Source of the DNA: Myotis daubentonii
Taxonomy: Eukaryota > Chordata > Mammalia > Chiroptera > Vespertilionidae
Direction of reading: 5' to 3'
DNA length: 64,000 nt
Assembly (NCBI RefSeq): GCF_963259705.1
Contig: NC_081844.1
Span: forward strand, 24,196,294 to 24,260,293
The notes under the pieces are model-generated. The model worked only from the letters and a program-made list of their open reading frames with translations. It was not told the origin of the DNA and searched no databases. Shown here piece after piece: positions 11,206 to 21,344 of the stretch. The position numbers and the translations under genes are program-made. The stretch's first letter is position 1, and every line of letters starts with the position of its first letter.

Positions 11206-11531
11206 TTACTGCTGCTTCCTTGGATCACCTCCTAAATAAACTTCTTACGCTGGAACCCCTTACAATTTCTTCTAGAAACTGATTCTGGGTAAACCCAAAC
11301 GGAGATATGGATGGAGCAGCCCCCAAATTACAAAGAAGTCTATTCCATGCAGAAGAATAAAAAGCTTCCACTTTGGGAAGATGTCTTTTTTTTAGGATAA
11401 GACTCAACTGACACAATCTTAGGGTAACAAACCCATTAAGTAGGAACTTATTGGGGACTGTTTCCTTATGACTCACACAGAGATATTGCTGTGTGTGTCT
11501 TAGGGATTCTGAATGCAGCCACCACATGTAC

Positions 11532-11651
11532 CTTGTAGGTTTCCCTGGATGATGTCATTGCAATGGATGTCCAGTGAGTTCATTTGGGCGTTCAAGTTGA
11601 TGATGTTTCTTTCCTTGGAGCAATTGTCTGTAACAACTCGAGTTTCAACAG
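11532..11651 (-). CDS. ADGRE3: ADGRE3 coding exon 7 (GAIN domain)
   Basis: 120 bases, phase 1 to phase 1. It encodes VETRVVTDNCSKERN, then LNAQMNSLDIHCNDIIQG, matching human IETQAITDNCSEERK and LNVQMNSMDIRCSDIIQG. The two cysteines and the NCS sequon are kept. Acceptor cttaccag, donor gtacat, a weak but acceptable donor. Confidence 0.95.
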
Positions 11652-11747
11652 CTGGTAAGAAAAGTGCCAGGCAAGCTTACTGTTATTATAAGTTTTAAAA
11701 AATGTGCACAGCAACAAAAACAGGCCACATTTACTGAATGTGTAGGG

Positions 11748-11964
11748 CAGTGATGGCGAACCTTTTGAGCGCAGCGTGTCAGCATTTTGAAAAACCCTAA
11801 CTTAACTCTGGTGCCGTGTCACATATAGAAATTTTTTGATATTTGCAACCATAGTAAAACAAAGACTTATATTTTTGATATTTATTTTATATATTTAAAT
11901 GACATTTAACAAAGAAAAATCAACCAAAAATATGAGTTCGCGTGTCATAGGTTTGCCATCACTG
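11748..11964. mobile_element. Short non-autonomous hAT element, copy A
   Basis: Ends cagtgatggcgaacc and ggtttgccatcactg are inverted repeats. A perfect 8-bp duplication, gtgtaggg, flanks it (11740-11747 and 11965-11972). It sits just downstream of the coordinate range of ADGRE3 exon 7 in the intron. Confidence 0.95.
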
Positions 11965-11999
11965 GTGTAGGGGATGCCAGGCACTGGGCTAAGAGCCTG

Positions 12000-13120
12000 A
12001 TACATTGTCATCTTATGACAGCATCATATAACCCCATGAAGGACCATTATTTAGATGAGGAAACTGAGGTTCAGAATTAGGGGTCCTCTCCAAGGCTTAA
12101 GGTTATAATGGGGGTGTAGGTAAATGCGGTACTCGAATCCTCCCACAATCAAATCAAAAGCACTACTAAACTACTGACAATTATCATTCAGAACCACCTA
12201 AATGTAGCTAAACAGAACTCTTACAACTAAGGATTTAAGGAATAAGCCACATTGAGACTGGTAGGAGGGGTAGAGATGTGGAATGGGCTGGTCCCACACC
12301 CATGTGTGGTGGATAAAAATCAGGAGGGGTATCTCGGTTGCAGAGGTCACCCCTGAGAACCCCAAAACAGGCTCCTCATTTCAGGGATCCAGTGCTGTGA
12401 AGAGAAGTTTCCATAACTTCTGGTTGTAAAAATCGGCAGGGATTGTGACTGAGTGAGACCAAGGGCTTCTGGAGTCCCAGGCAGTTCCTCTTAAAGGACC
12501 TGTGCATGGACTTACTCAGACTCATTCATTCTGAGCTCCAGAACTGGGGCAGCAGCTTGAAAGGCACCAGGGACATACAAAGAGGAACTGAAGTGTCTGG
12601 CATCCGGGTGAGCTAGAGGGGCAGCGTTCTCCCAGACAGAAGTGTTGGCAGAGGCCATGGCTCCTTTTCTGAGCCCTCTCCTCACAGAGCCAGCAGGCAG
12701 GCACCATATCTGAGTCTTCATCAACCTGGCTATCACTGTTCACCCTGCCCTGGTGATTCCCTGAGACCCTGCCTCACCACTTGTGGGCCCACCCAAGCTG
12801 TTTCCAGTGGCTTTTCCGTACAAATGGCCTGTCTTGGCTCATGCTTTAGACTTTTCTGAAATCTCCCAAATAAGCAGCATCTGGTCTCAGCATTATATGC
12901 ATTATTATAATCCCATTTTACAGATGAAGAGACTGAAGCTCACTGAGGTGAGGGCACTGGTTAGCTGATTAAACAATTAGAATCTGGCCAAATCAGGACA
13001 GATGAGAATTATTTGTAATTTGGAAAATGGTTCAATTGATAATGAAAGTGTCCAAATTTCAGTTTCCCAAGATGGTTAGGTACTAGATTTTCTTTTACCT
13101 TTTAAATGTATTTTCATTAT
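12000..13120. other. ADGRE3 intron 6, mostly unique sequence
   Basis: Includes a MIR/L2-like remnant near 12000-12110 (ccccatgaaggaccattatt, gaggaaactgaggttcag) and another near 12890-12970. I see no exon in it. Confidence 0.5.
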
Positions 13121-13342
13121 GTTGAAACCAGTTTGGCTCAGTGGATAGAGCGTCGGCCTGCGGACCGAAAGGTCCCAGGTTCGATTCCGGTCAAGGGCAT
13201 GTACCTGGGTTGCGGGCACATCCCCAGTGGGAGATGTGCAGGAGGCAGCTGATTGATGTTTCTCTCTCATCAATGTTTCTAACTCTCTATCTCTCTCCCT
13301 TCCTCTCTGTAAAAAATCAATAAAAAATATATTTAAAAAAAG
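13121..13342 (+). mobile_element. VES SINE, young full-length
   Basis: Has the canonical head (ttggctcagtggatagagcg, ggttcgattccggtcaaggg), the CT-rich block and an aaaatcaataaaaaatata tail. Flanked by the duplication tattttcattat. Confidence 0.97.
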
Positions 13343-13959
13343 TATTTTCATTATTATTATTTTTATAGAGCATAAAGTATTTTATCAGCTAAGTTGGTAA
13401 AACAAAAATGGTTAGGCATACACCAATCCTTTGATATCCCTGAGCTGAATAAAACACAACAAATATTTCTGGAGGCCCATATAGTGATATATATCAAAAG
13501 TCTAAAGTGTTTTCTCCCCTTGACCTAACAACTCCTCCTTTATGAATTCATCCTAAGAAAATATCAAAAAATACAAACAGATAAATTTTTAGTGGTCTTT
13601 ATCACAGGATTGTTTGGCAAAACCCCACATTTCCCAGGATAGGAAAATAAATTATGGCACACTCATACAATGCAACTCTATAAGTCACGGAAGACAATAA
13701 TGTAGGTAATGATGCTGTCTGCAGTTTTCATGGAAAGATGTTAGTGAGATAATGAGTGAAAAAAACAGGTTTTGTGGAACTGTATGTAAAAGATAGCATA
13801 CACAACAGATATGTGTCCTCATCACACATGTACCTAACTAGGTATAGGATTGGAAGACTGGGATATGGGCAGATTTGGTTGGTCTAAATTAGTTTTGTTT
13901 ATGTATTTTCCTAATTAGAAATTTAATACTTGGTTTGGCTGTGGTATTTTATTTTTAAA

Positions 13960-14500
13960 AAGAAAAATTGTATATATTTAAGGTTTACAGTATGATGATT
14001 TTACACAATATATACCTAGTGAAATGACAACCATAGTCAAGCTAATTAACATGTCATGTCACATGGTTGTGTAATATGTATGACAAGTGCAATACAAGGA
14101 TTTTCATTTAAAAAATATCTCATAAGATGTTCCTTCTACATGTGTTATTAGGTTATGTAGGCACTAGATTTAAAAAATACTTTTTAAGCCTAAATCACAG
14201 ACCCAGGATTGGAAACCACTGAGAATCTTTTTTTTTTTTTTTAAGCAGTTCTATGGAGGTGTAATTGGTTGTATGTTAGAGTGTACAATTTGATTAGTTT
14301 TATTGGTGTATACCTGTAAAACCACCACCACAATCAAGGTAGTGAGCATTTCCATGAGCCCCAAGTTTCCCCAAATTTTCTCTTGCCTCCTTTTTATCCC
14401 TCCAAACTCCCCTCCCTGTCACAATAGATTAGTTTGCAAATTTACAGCATTTTATATAAATTGGCTCATGCAATGTATTTATTTATTTTCTAACTCCTTA
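13960..14500 (-). mobile_element. L1 3' UTR fragments, antisense
   Basis: Two old antisense pieces (13970-14110 and 14240-14480) with the blocks acacaatatatacctagtg and gtaattggttgtatgttag. They lie just outside ADGRE3 exon 6. Confidence 0.7.
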
Positions 14501-14573
14501 ATACAGACCCCAGCTAGTAACCAGAAACCCCACTACCCCACTCCATGAGCATCAGGTCTTATTGTCTCCTTAC

Positions 14574-14757
14574 CCACAGTATTGTTTTGAAGTTTCTGGA
14601 TTTCTTGGTCTGGGGCATTCAAGGCAGTTTCTAGAACATTGGATTCCATAGTCTGGAGAATAGATGTGGCCTTGGATGCAACTTCTCTCTCCTCTCCTGA
14701 TTCCCACAGAGTTGTGTTGGTGAGAAGTGACTCAAAATTTTCAACAACTCGTTGTAG
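14574..14757 (-). CDS. ADGRE3: ADGRE3 coding exon 6 (stalk / GAIN subdomain A start)
   Basis: 184 bases, phase 0 to phase 1. It reads LQRVVENFESLLTNTTLW near the start and ESNVLETALNAPDQE later, closely following human LQKIVDKFESLLTNQTLW and ESKVLETALKDPEQK. It has N-glycosylation sequons (NTT twice). The acceptor is AG at 14759-14758 after an AT-rich tract with few pyrimidines, the weakest acceptor of this gene here. Donor gtaagg. Confidence 0.95.
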
Positions 14758-14864
14758 CTTTAAATATATAAACAACAACAATAACAATAATAATCCACTC
14801 TGATAGGTCCCCACAACCCCAAGGGACAGTAGAAAACATGAGAAAGCAAGTTCTGGAACCAGAG

Positions 14865-15055
14865 GACCCAGTTAAAATCCTGACTCCACCATTCACTGGC
14901 TGTGTGACCTTGGAAAGTCACTCAATTGCTCTGTGCCTCAGTTTCCCCACTTTAGGATGGGGACAGTAATAGGACCCTATGGAGTTTTTGGCAAAATTAA
15001 ATGAGTTAGAAGATGCTACATGTCTGTGCCTGGTAAATACAGGACAAGGGTTAAT
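14865..15055 (+). mobile_element. MIR SINE
   Basis: Contains the MIR core gctgtgtgaccttggaaagtcactcaa in pieces and cctcagtttccccac. About 100 bases upstream (minus-strand sense) of ADGRE3 exon 6. Confidence 0.9.
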
Positions 15056-15144
15056 TATCACGAACCTCTTTTACCAATAGGGAAGTGGTGTGTTTCCTCG
15101 AAATAGACCAGGTTCTCAACCTGGGCAATTTTGAGCCCCTGGGG

Positions 15145-16295
15145 CAAGCATGTCAAACTTGCGACCCACAATGAATATTTTTGCGGCCCAGCCAATATAA
15201 TGGTTTGTTAGAAACGTTTTAATAAAAATTTTGTTACTTAATTTTTACAATATTCTGTTATACATAATTAGTAATAACAAACTACAACACTAATGACCAA
15301 GTACTATAATTGTGTTGCATTCATTACCCTTATGCGCCTTATGCACAGGCACACCATTTCTCTACACTAATACTAGCGGCTAATATTTTAGCATCTGATT
15401 GCCATGTCATTAGTCTGATACTGACTTGTTTGGTGTGCGCAACAGTGTAGAGAGTGCTTGGGAAGGCACATGGAACATTTCTTTAATTATTGTCAGCTGA
15501 GTCCAGTGGTGTTTGCAGAGCCACATCCTGGAAACGCACCATGCCAGAGGCAGGTACGTTGTCAGCCTGACCCTTAGCTCAGGTTCCAGAGGGTGGGTTT
15601 CATTATCTAAGCTCAGCCAGGCCCAAGGAACGAACTCAATTATCCGGGCTTAGCCAGGAGTGACTATTACAAAGAAGCCACAAGAATGAAAAATTACAGC
15701 TTGATCTTTAACCATGACTATAGCTTGATCTTTAATCATGATTTCACATAATTTCCTTTGTTTTAAAATCTAGTAAAACTTCTTGGAATTATACTGTATA
15801 TAATAAATGTGCTGCACCGGCTCTGGGTCACTGTCTCTCCATCAGAGGGCCAGCTGTCCCACCCGGTCCCAGCTTTCTCTACTGTCTCTGTGTCTGTCTC
15901 TTTCATTTACTCAATCCCCCGTCGCCCCTACTCAGGACTCCTGTCCGCTCTCTAGCCATGCTGGACACGGTAAAGAGAGAAATACTTTATACAGCAGGAA
16001 ATATTTCGCTTTTGGAGAGCAAGAAAAATAGGTTTATTTGCATTATGCTTATTAATTTGTGCAGTTATTCAGTGTCTGGTAAGTTAATGTTCAAGAAAAA
16101 ATATTAATTTTTATTAAATGTTTTATTATTTTATGTTAAAGATTACTCATTTATTTCAGCCCTTTGTATTCAGCATGTTTCTATTGAAAGAAACCCACGT
16201 TTCTATGAAAATTGAAGCTTTTGCTTTTATGCGGCCCACATAAACTTAAACCTTGTTTATTTGGCCCGTGTTAGCCTTTGAGTTTCACATGCTTG
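15145..16295. mobile_element. hAT element inserted in MER20
   Basis: Inverted ends caagcatgtcaaact and gtttcacatgcttg, with 8-bp target duplications ccctgggg at 15137-15144 and 16296-16303. It holds the repeated gcggccca motif typical of this family, and an LTR-like block is nested inside. Confidence 0.92.
15558..15969 (+). mobile_element. Possible solo LTR of an endogenous retrovirus
   Basis: About 410 bases starting tgtcagcctgacc and ending gctggaca (TG...CA form), with a poly(A) signal aataaa near 15802 followed by a pyrimidine-rich R/U5-like stretch. No gag, pol or env sequence is present. Target duplications are not clear, so the limits are tentative. Confidence 0.55.
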
Positions 16296-16451
16296 CCCTG
16301 GGGCCATTTGGTAAAATCTGGAGATATTTATGGATGTCACCACTGAGGGATGCTCCTGATATCCAGCGGGTGGAGGCCAGAAATACTGCTCCACATCCTC
16401 TAATGTATGGGAAAACCCCCACAACAAAGAATGTCCCAGTCTCGAATATTA

Positions 16452-17578
16452 TCTACACTAATAAAAAACAAACATGCAGCCGAAACCGGTTTGGCTCAGT
16501 GGATAGAGCGTCGGCCTGCGGACTGAAAGGTCCCAGGTTCGATTCCGGTCAAGGGCATGTACCTGGGTTGCGGGCATATCCCCAGTAGGAGATTTGCAGG
16601 AGGCAGCTGATCGATGTTTCTCTCTCATCGATGATTCTAACTCTCTATCTCTCTCCCTTCCTCTCTGTAAAAAATCAATAAAATATATTAAAAAAAAAAG
16701 ACAAACATGCAAATTGACCATACCTTTGCTATGCCTTAAGCCACACCCACCAGCCAATCAGAGCGACTATATGCAAATTAAACCAACCAAGATGGCGGCC
16801 AGCAGCCACAGAGCTGGAGCAAGCAGGAGGCTTGGTTGCCCCAATGATGGAGGAAGCCAAGCTTCCCACTTGCCGCGGCGGGCTCTGAGCTCCACTCAAA
16901 TCAACAAAGTTTCAATTATAGAAGATAAATAAACCCCAGATACCTGCTTTCAGCTGGCCATGGCCATGGAGCTGGAGCAAGCAGGAGGCTTCCCTCCTGC
17001 CCATCCTGGCTGGCTCTGAGCTCCTCTCAAGGCTACAAAGTTTCAATCATAGAATGTAAATAAATCCCAGAATAAAAATAAAAGAAAAAAAGGAGAAGCT
17101 GGGAGCTTCTGTCACCCGGGGGCTTAGCCAGCCTGAAAACGGCCCTCAGCCCCTCACCCAGACTGGCCAGGCACCACAGTGTGGACCCTCCACCCTAAAG
17201 GGGGTGTGGCCAGCCTGAAAACAGCCATCAGCCCCTTACCCAGGCTGGCCAACCCTCCATGGGGTGAGGGTCCCCACTAGGGGGGGCTTGACCAACCTGC
17301 AAACAGCCATCAGCCCCTCACTCAGGCTGGCCAGGCACCCCAGTGGGGACCCCCACCTTGAAGGGGGTATAACCAGCCTGCAAACAGCCATCAGCCCCTC
17401 ACTCAGGCTGGCCAGGCACCCCAGTGGGGAAACCCACTCTGAAGGGGGTGTGACCAGCTGCAAACAGCCATCAGCCCCTCACCCAGGCTGTCCAGGCACC
17501 CCAGCGGGACCCCCACCCTGATCCGGGACACCCTTCAGGGCAAACCAGCCGGCCCCCACCCATGCACTAGGCCTTTAT
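16452..17578 (+). mobile_element. Helitron, non-autonomous, with VES insertion and ~80-bp tandem repeats
   Basis: Begins TCTACACTAATAAAAAAC after an A. Its 5' part was split by a VES (16479-16700, duplication acaaacatgca) and resumes acaaacatgcaaattgacca. From 17124 to 17520 a unit of about 80 bases recurs about five times (cagccatcagcccctcac, caggctggccaggcacccca). The 3' end near 17578 is degenerate (gcactaggccttta). Confidence 0.85.
16479..16700 (+). mobile_element. VES SINE nested in Helitron
   Basis: Near-identical to the copy at 13121-13342, with target duplication acaaacatgca on both sides, which shows it is younger than the Helitron. Confidence 0.97.
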
Positions 17579-17584
17579 CCTATA

Positions 17585-18549
17585 CTAGAGGCCCGGTTCA
17601 CAAAAATTTGTGCACTCAGGGGGAGGGGGGTCCCTCAGCCCTGCCTGTGCCCTCTCGCAGTCTGGGACCCCTTGGGAGATAACGACCTGCTGGCTTAGGC
17701 CTGCTCCCGGGTGGCAGAGGGCAGGCCCAATCCCTAGGTGCAGCCCCTGGTCGGGCTCAGAGCAGGGCCGATTGGGGAGTTGGGACACCACCCCCTGTCA
17801 TGCACAGAGCAGGGCGATCGGGAGGTTGTGATGCCACCCTCAGTCACGCTCAGGGTAGGGCCGATTGGGGGGTTGGGGCACCGTCCCCTGTCACACTCAA
17901 GGCAGGGTCGATGGGGAGGTTGCGGCGCCACCCCCTGTCACGCACAGAGCAGGGCCAATCAGGGGGTTGGGGCACTGCCCCCTGTCACTCACAGAGCAGG
18001 GCCCATCAGGGGGGTTGGGGCTCTGTACCTTGTCACGCACAGAGCAGGGCCAATCAGGGTGTTGGGGCGCTGCCCCCTGTCACGCACAGAGCAGGGCCCA
18101 TGAGGGGGTTGGGGCGCCGCCCTCTATCACCCACAGAGCAGGGCCGATCAGGGGGTTGGGGCGCCGCCACTCTCACACTCAGGGCAGGGCCGATGGGGAG
18201 GTTATGGCTCTACCTCCTCACACACAGAGCAGGGCCCGTGGCGGGGGGGGGGGGGGGTTGGGGCGCCACACTCTGTCACACACAGAGCCTCAGGGCGATC
18301 AGGGGGTTGGGGAGGTCCCCCCTATCAGGCACAGAGCAGGGCTGATCAGGGTGTTGGGGCGCCTTCCCCTGTCACGAACAGAGCAGGGTGGATAGGGAGG
18401 TTGTGGCCCCGCCCCCTGTCACACACAGAGCCGCAGGGCGATCAGGGGGTTTGGGCGCTACCCCCTGTCACACTGATCCCGGTGCTGGGAGGCCTCTGGG
18501 CTCCGCTGATCCCGGTGCTGGGAGGCATATTACCCTTTTACTATATAGG
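17585..18549 (-). mobile_element. Helitron, antisense, with 48-bp minisatellite
   Basis: On the minus strand its 5' end is near ctatatagtaaaaggg (18549) and its 3' end is the hairpin gcacaaatttttgtg followed by GGGCCTCTAG at 17585. The middle is almost wholly a tandem repeat. Confidence 0.85.
17800..18475. repeat. Minisatellite, ~48-bp unit, ~14 copies
   Basis: Units start about every 47-48 bases (17811, 17849, 17900, 17948, 17995, 18042, 18089, 18137, 18183, 18227, 18290, 18336, 18382, 18431), each with agcagggc-gatcaggggg, ttggggcgc and ccccctgtcac-cacag. Units vary by substitutions, and a G-run of about 17 lies near 18243. The long overlapping open frames here are artefacts of this repeat. 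Confidence 0.92.
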
Positions 18550-18550
18550 G

Positions 18551-19161
18551 TAGAGGCCCGGTGCACAGGTGGGTGCCAGGTGGTTTGCCCTGAAGGGTGT
18601 CCTGGATCAGGGTGGGGGTCCCCACTGGGGTGCCTGGCCAGCCTGGGTGAGGGGCTGATGGCTGTTTGCAGCTGGTCACACATCCTTCAGGGTGGGGGTC
18701 TCCACTGGGGTGCCTGGCCAGTCTGGGCTGCGGGCTGTTTTCAGGCTGGGGGTGACTGAAGCTCCCAACCGCTCCTTTTTTTCTTTTTTTCTTTTTTATT
18801 CTGGGCCAGCTTTAGCTTTGAGGCTTGGCTCCAGCTCTTAGGCCTCCGCTGCTGAAAGTAGGTTTCTGGCCTTTGCTTACAATGTTGCGATCCTGCTGGC
18901 TGACGCCCGGCGGACTAAAGCAGGTTTCTGGGGTTTTGTTTAGCTTCTATATTTGTTACATAGTTGCTTAGAGTTGCAGCTCAGAGGCCTGCAGCGGCAG
19001 GCGGAGAACGTTGTAGTCCTCCGTCACTGAAGCAAGCAAGCCTCATGTTCACTTTAAGCTGCCATCTTGGCTGGCAGTTAATTTGCATATTGCCCTGATT
19101 AGCCAATGGGAAGGGTAGCGGTCGTATGCCAATTACCATGTTTCTCTTTTATTAGATAGGA
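18551..19161 (-). mobile_element. Helitron, antisense, related to the one at 16452
   Basis: On the minus strand it starts TCCTATCTAATAAAAG at 19161 and ends gtgcaccgggcctcta at 18551. Near 18600-18760 it has two copies, inverted, of the same 80-bp unit seen at 17124-17520, so the two elements are kin in opposite orientation. Its 5' segment gccaatgggaagggtagcgg also matches the one at 2423-3488. Confidence 0.85.
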
Positions 19162-19395
19162 TAATAAAAGGGTAATATGCAAACTGACCCTAACAGCAGA
19201 AAGACTGGGAATGACTGGTCACTATGACACACACTGACCACCAGGGGGCAGACGCTCAATGCTGGAGCTGCCCTCTGGTGGTCAGGGCACTCTCACATGG
19301 GAGGAGCTCTGTCAGCCATAAGCCAGGCTGATGGCTGCCAGTACAGCGGTGGTGGTGGGAGCCTCTCCTGCCACAGTCTCCCACTATAAACACAT
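19162..19395 (+). mobile_element. Helitron 5' fragment carrying paired CTCF-like motifs
   Basis: Starts in the ataataaaagggtaatatgc Helitron 5' block and continues tgaccaccagggggcagacgc, ctgccctctggtggtcag and ggaggagctctg. Related sequence lies antisense at 58565-58650. The 3' end is not found. Confidence 0.75.
19238..19281. promoter_or_regulatory. Two CTCF-like motifs facing opposite ways
   Basis: ccaccagggggcag at 19238-19251 (plus) and ctgccctctggtgg at 19268-19281, the complement of ccaccagagggcag (minus). Both match the CTCF core closely. Binding is inferred from sequence only. Confidence 0.6.
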
Positions 19396-19930
19396 GGGGA
19401 AGGGGATATTAACTCAGATGGAGGTTGTTTAGGGAGGCCCTCCAGAAGTATGTGATACCTGAATGGAGTCTCGGGCAAAGAAGAGTGACAAAAAGCCAGC
19501 CAGGTTATGAACTGGGAAAAGAAATTTCAGGTAGAGAGGATAGCATGTACCTGGAGGCCTGGAGATTGGGAGGGCAAGGCATGAACACTCCCTCTGCAGT
19601 AGGGCAGGGTGAGGGCAGAAGAAGGAATGAGCCTATTCTACTCAACTGGACATTCTCAGAGACATGAATTATTTAACAAAAATATTAAAATTCAGAGTTG
19701 ATTTACAGACACTAAATGATTACTACCTAATTGGTACTTTCTTGGTATCTCTCTTTTTTAGCTATCTTAAAGTATCCATTTTCCCGTCTTCCTTTTAGTA
19801 ACTGAATGAATCCCACAAATTTCACCTGGGTCATGCTGCCCGGCTACAGGCCATATTGTTCCAACCTCCCTTGCAGTTAGGTTTGGACATATGTGCAATT
19901 TTTGGGTTGTCACTTTAAGACATGTCTCTA

Positions 19931-20089
19931 AGCCCTGGCCGGTGTGACTCAGTTGGTTGGAGTGTCATCTCGTACACCAAAAGGTGGTAGGTTTGATTCC
20001 CGGTCAGGGTATATGCCCAATTTGTGGGTTTGATTCCTGATCGGGGTGCATATGGGAGGCAGCCAATGGGTGTTTCTCTTGCACATTGA

Positions 20090-20138
<49 letters not shown>

Positions 20139-20160
20139 AAAATCAATGAAGAAAAAAAAA
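19931..20160 (+). mobile_element. VES SINE with long (CT)n tract
   Basis: Head agccctggccggtgtgactc, a CT run of about 40 bases (20096-20134), A tail, and target duplication aagacatgtctcta on both sides. Confidence 0.95.
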
Positions 20161-20602
20161 AAGACATGTCTCTAAAAAAAGGGAACCCTAATGCACTGTT
20201 GGTAGGATTGTAAATTGGTGCAGCCACTATGGACTACAGTATGGAGATTTATCAAAAAATTAAAAATAAACTACCATATGACCCAGCAATTCCACTTCTG
20301 GGCATTTATCTGATAAAATCCCAAACACTAATTTGAAAAGACATATGTACCCCTCTGTTCATTACAGCATTATTTTCAATAGCCAAGATGTGAAAGCAAC
20401 ACAAATACCCATCAATAGATGATTAGGTAAAGAAGATGTAGTACATATATACAATGGAACATAACAGCCATATAAAGAATGGAATCTTCCCATTTGCGAC
20501 AGCATGGATGAACCCACAATGTATTATTATAAGTGAATAAGCTAGGCAGAGAAAAACGAACATCATATGATTTCACTTATATGTGGAATTTAACGAATAA
20601 AA

Positions 20603-20772
20603 TAGCCCTGGCCAGGTAGCTCAGTTGGTTAGAGCATCATCCCAGTACGTCAAGGTTACAGGTTTGATCCTTGGTCAGGGCACATACAAGATCAACCAAT
20701 GAATGCATAAATAAGTGGAACAACAAATCTCTCTCTCTCTCAAATCATTTAAAAGTTTAATAAAAAATAAAA
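20603..20772 (+). mobile_element. VES SINE (older)
   Basis: Head agccctggccaggtagctcagttgg in pieces, a diverged body, short CT run and A-rich tail, inside the L1 3' UTR. Confidence 0.85.
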
Positions 20773-20950
20773 TAAACAAACAAACAAAACAGAAACAAAC
20801 TCATAGATACAGAGAACATTTTGATGGTTGACAGATGGGAGGGAGGTTGGGGAATGGGTGAAAAAGGGGAAGGAATTAAGATGTGCAAATTGCCAGTTAT
20901 AGAAATAGTCACAGGGATGTAGTGTACAGCAGAGGGAATATAGTCAATAA

Positions 20951-21344
20951 TCTATACTAATAAAAGGGTAATATGCTAATTTGACCAGACATCTTCCAGA
21001 CAGCCTTCCAGAGGTCCTTCCGGACAAAGCCACGGTGGCGGGAGCCAAGGCAGAGGTGGTTAGGGGCGATCAGGCCAGCAGAGGAGAGCAGTTAGGGACG
21101 ATCAGGCAGGCAGGCGGAGTGGTTAGGAGCCAGCAGTTGCGGATTGCAAGAGGGATGTCTGACTGCCATCCATAGAAGGTATCCAGAGCATTCAGAAAGA
21201 AATACCACCTATGGATACCATCGAGATCAGGCCTAAACTAGTAGTCAGACATCCCCCAAGGGGTCCCAAATTGGAGAGGGTGCAGGCCGGGGTGAGGTAC
21301 CCCCTACACTCCTGTGCATGAATTTTGTGCATTGGGTCTCTAGT
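20951..21344 (+). mobile_element. Non-autonomous Helitron, complete, 394 bp
   Basis: Starts TCTATACTAATAAAAGGGTA after A and ends with hairpin tgcatgaattttgtgca, then TTGGGTCTCTAG before T. The host L1 sequence is continuous on both sides (agtcaataa / tgttgtactaac), so the ends are exact. Its interior has short local repeats (ggcagaggtggttaggggcg) but no frame of note. Confidence 0.95.

Larger units (their letters stand above)
15107..16470 (+). mobile_element. MER20 split by a 1.15-kb hAT element
   Basis: The left 38 bases (ggttctcaacctgggcaatt) and the right part from 16296 (tctggagatatttatggatg, cacaacaaagaatgtcccag) are one MER20. It was interrupted by a younger hAT element with 8-bp duplications. 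Confidence 0.88.

Noticed and set aside
13121..13342. tRNA gene
   Set aside because: The A-box and B-box belong to the VES SINE head. No cloverleaf 3' half exists, and the same holds for the other VES copies.
17738..18395. Overlapping open frames of 120-180 codons rich in G, A, P
   Set aside because: They run through the 48-bp minisatellite in more than one frame. They are repeat artefacts.
17800..18475. CRISPR array
   Set aside because: Regular repeats, but adjacent units without unique spacers, inside a Helitron of a mammal.
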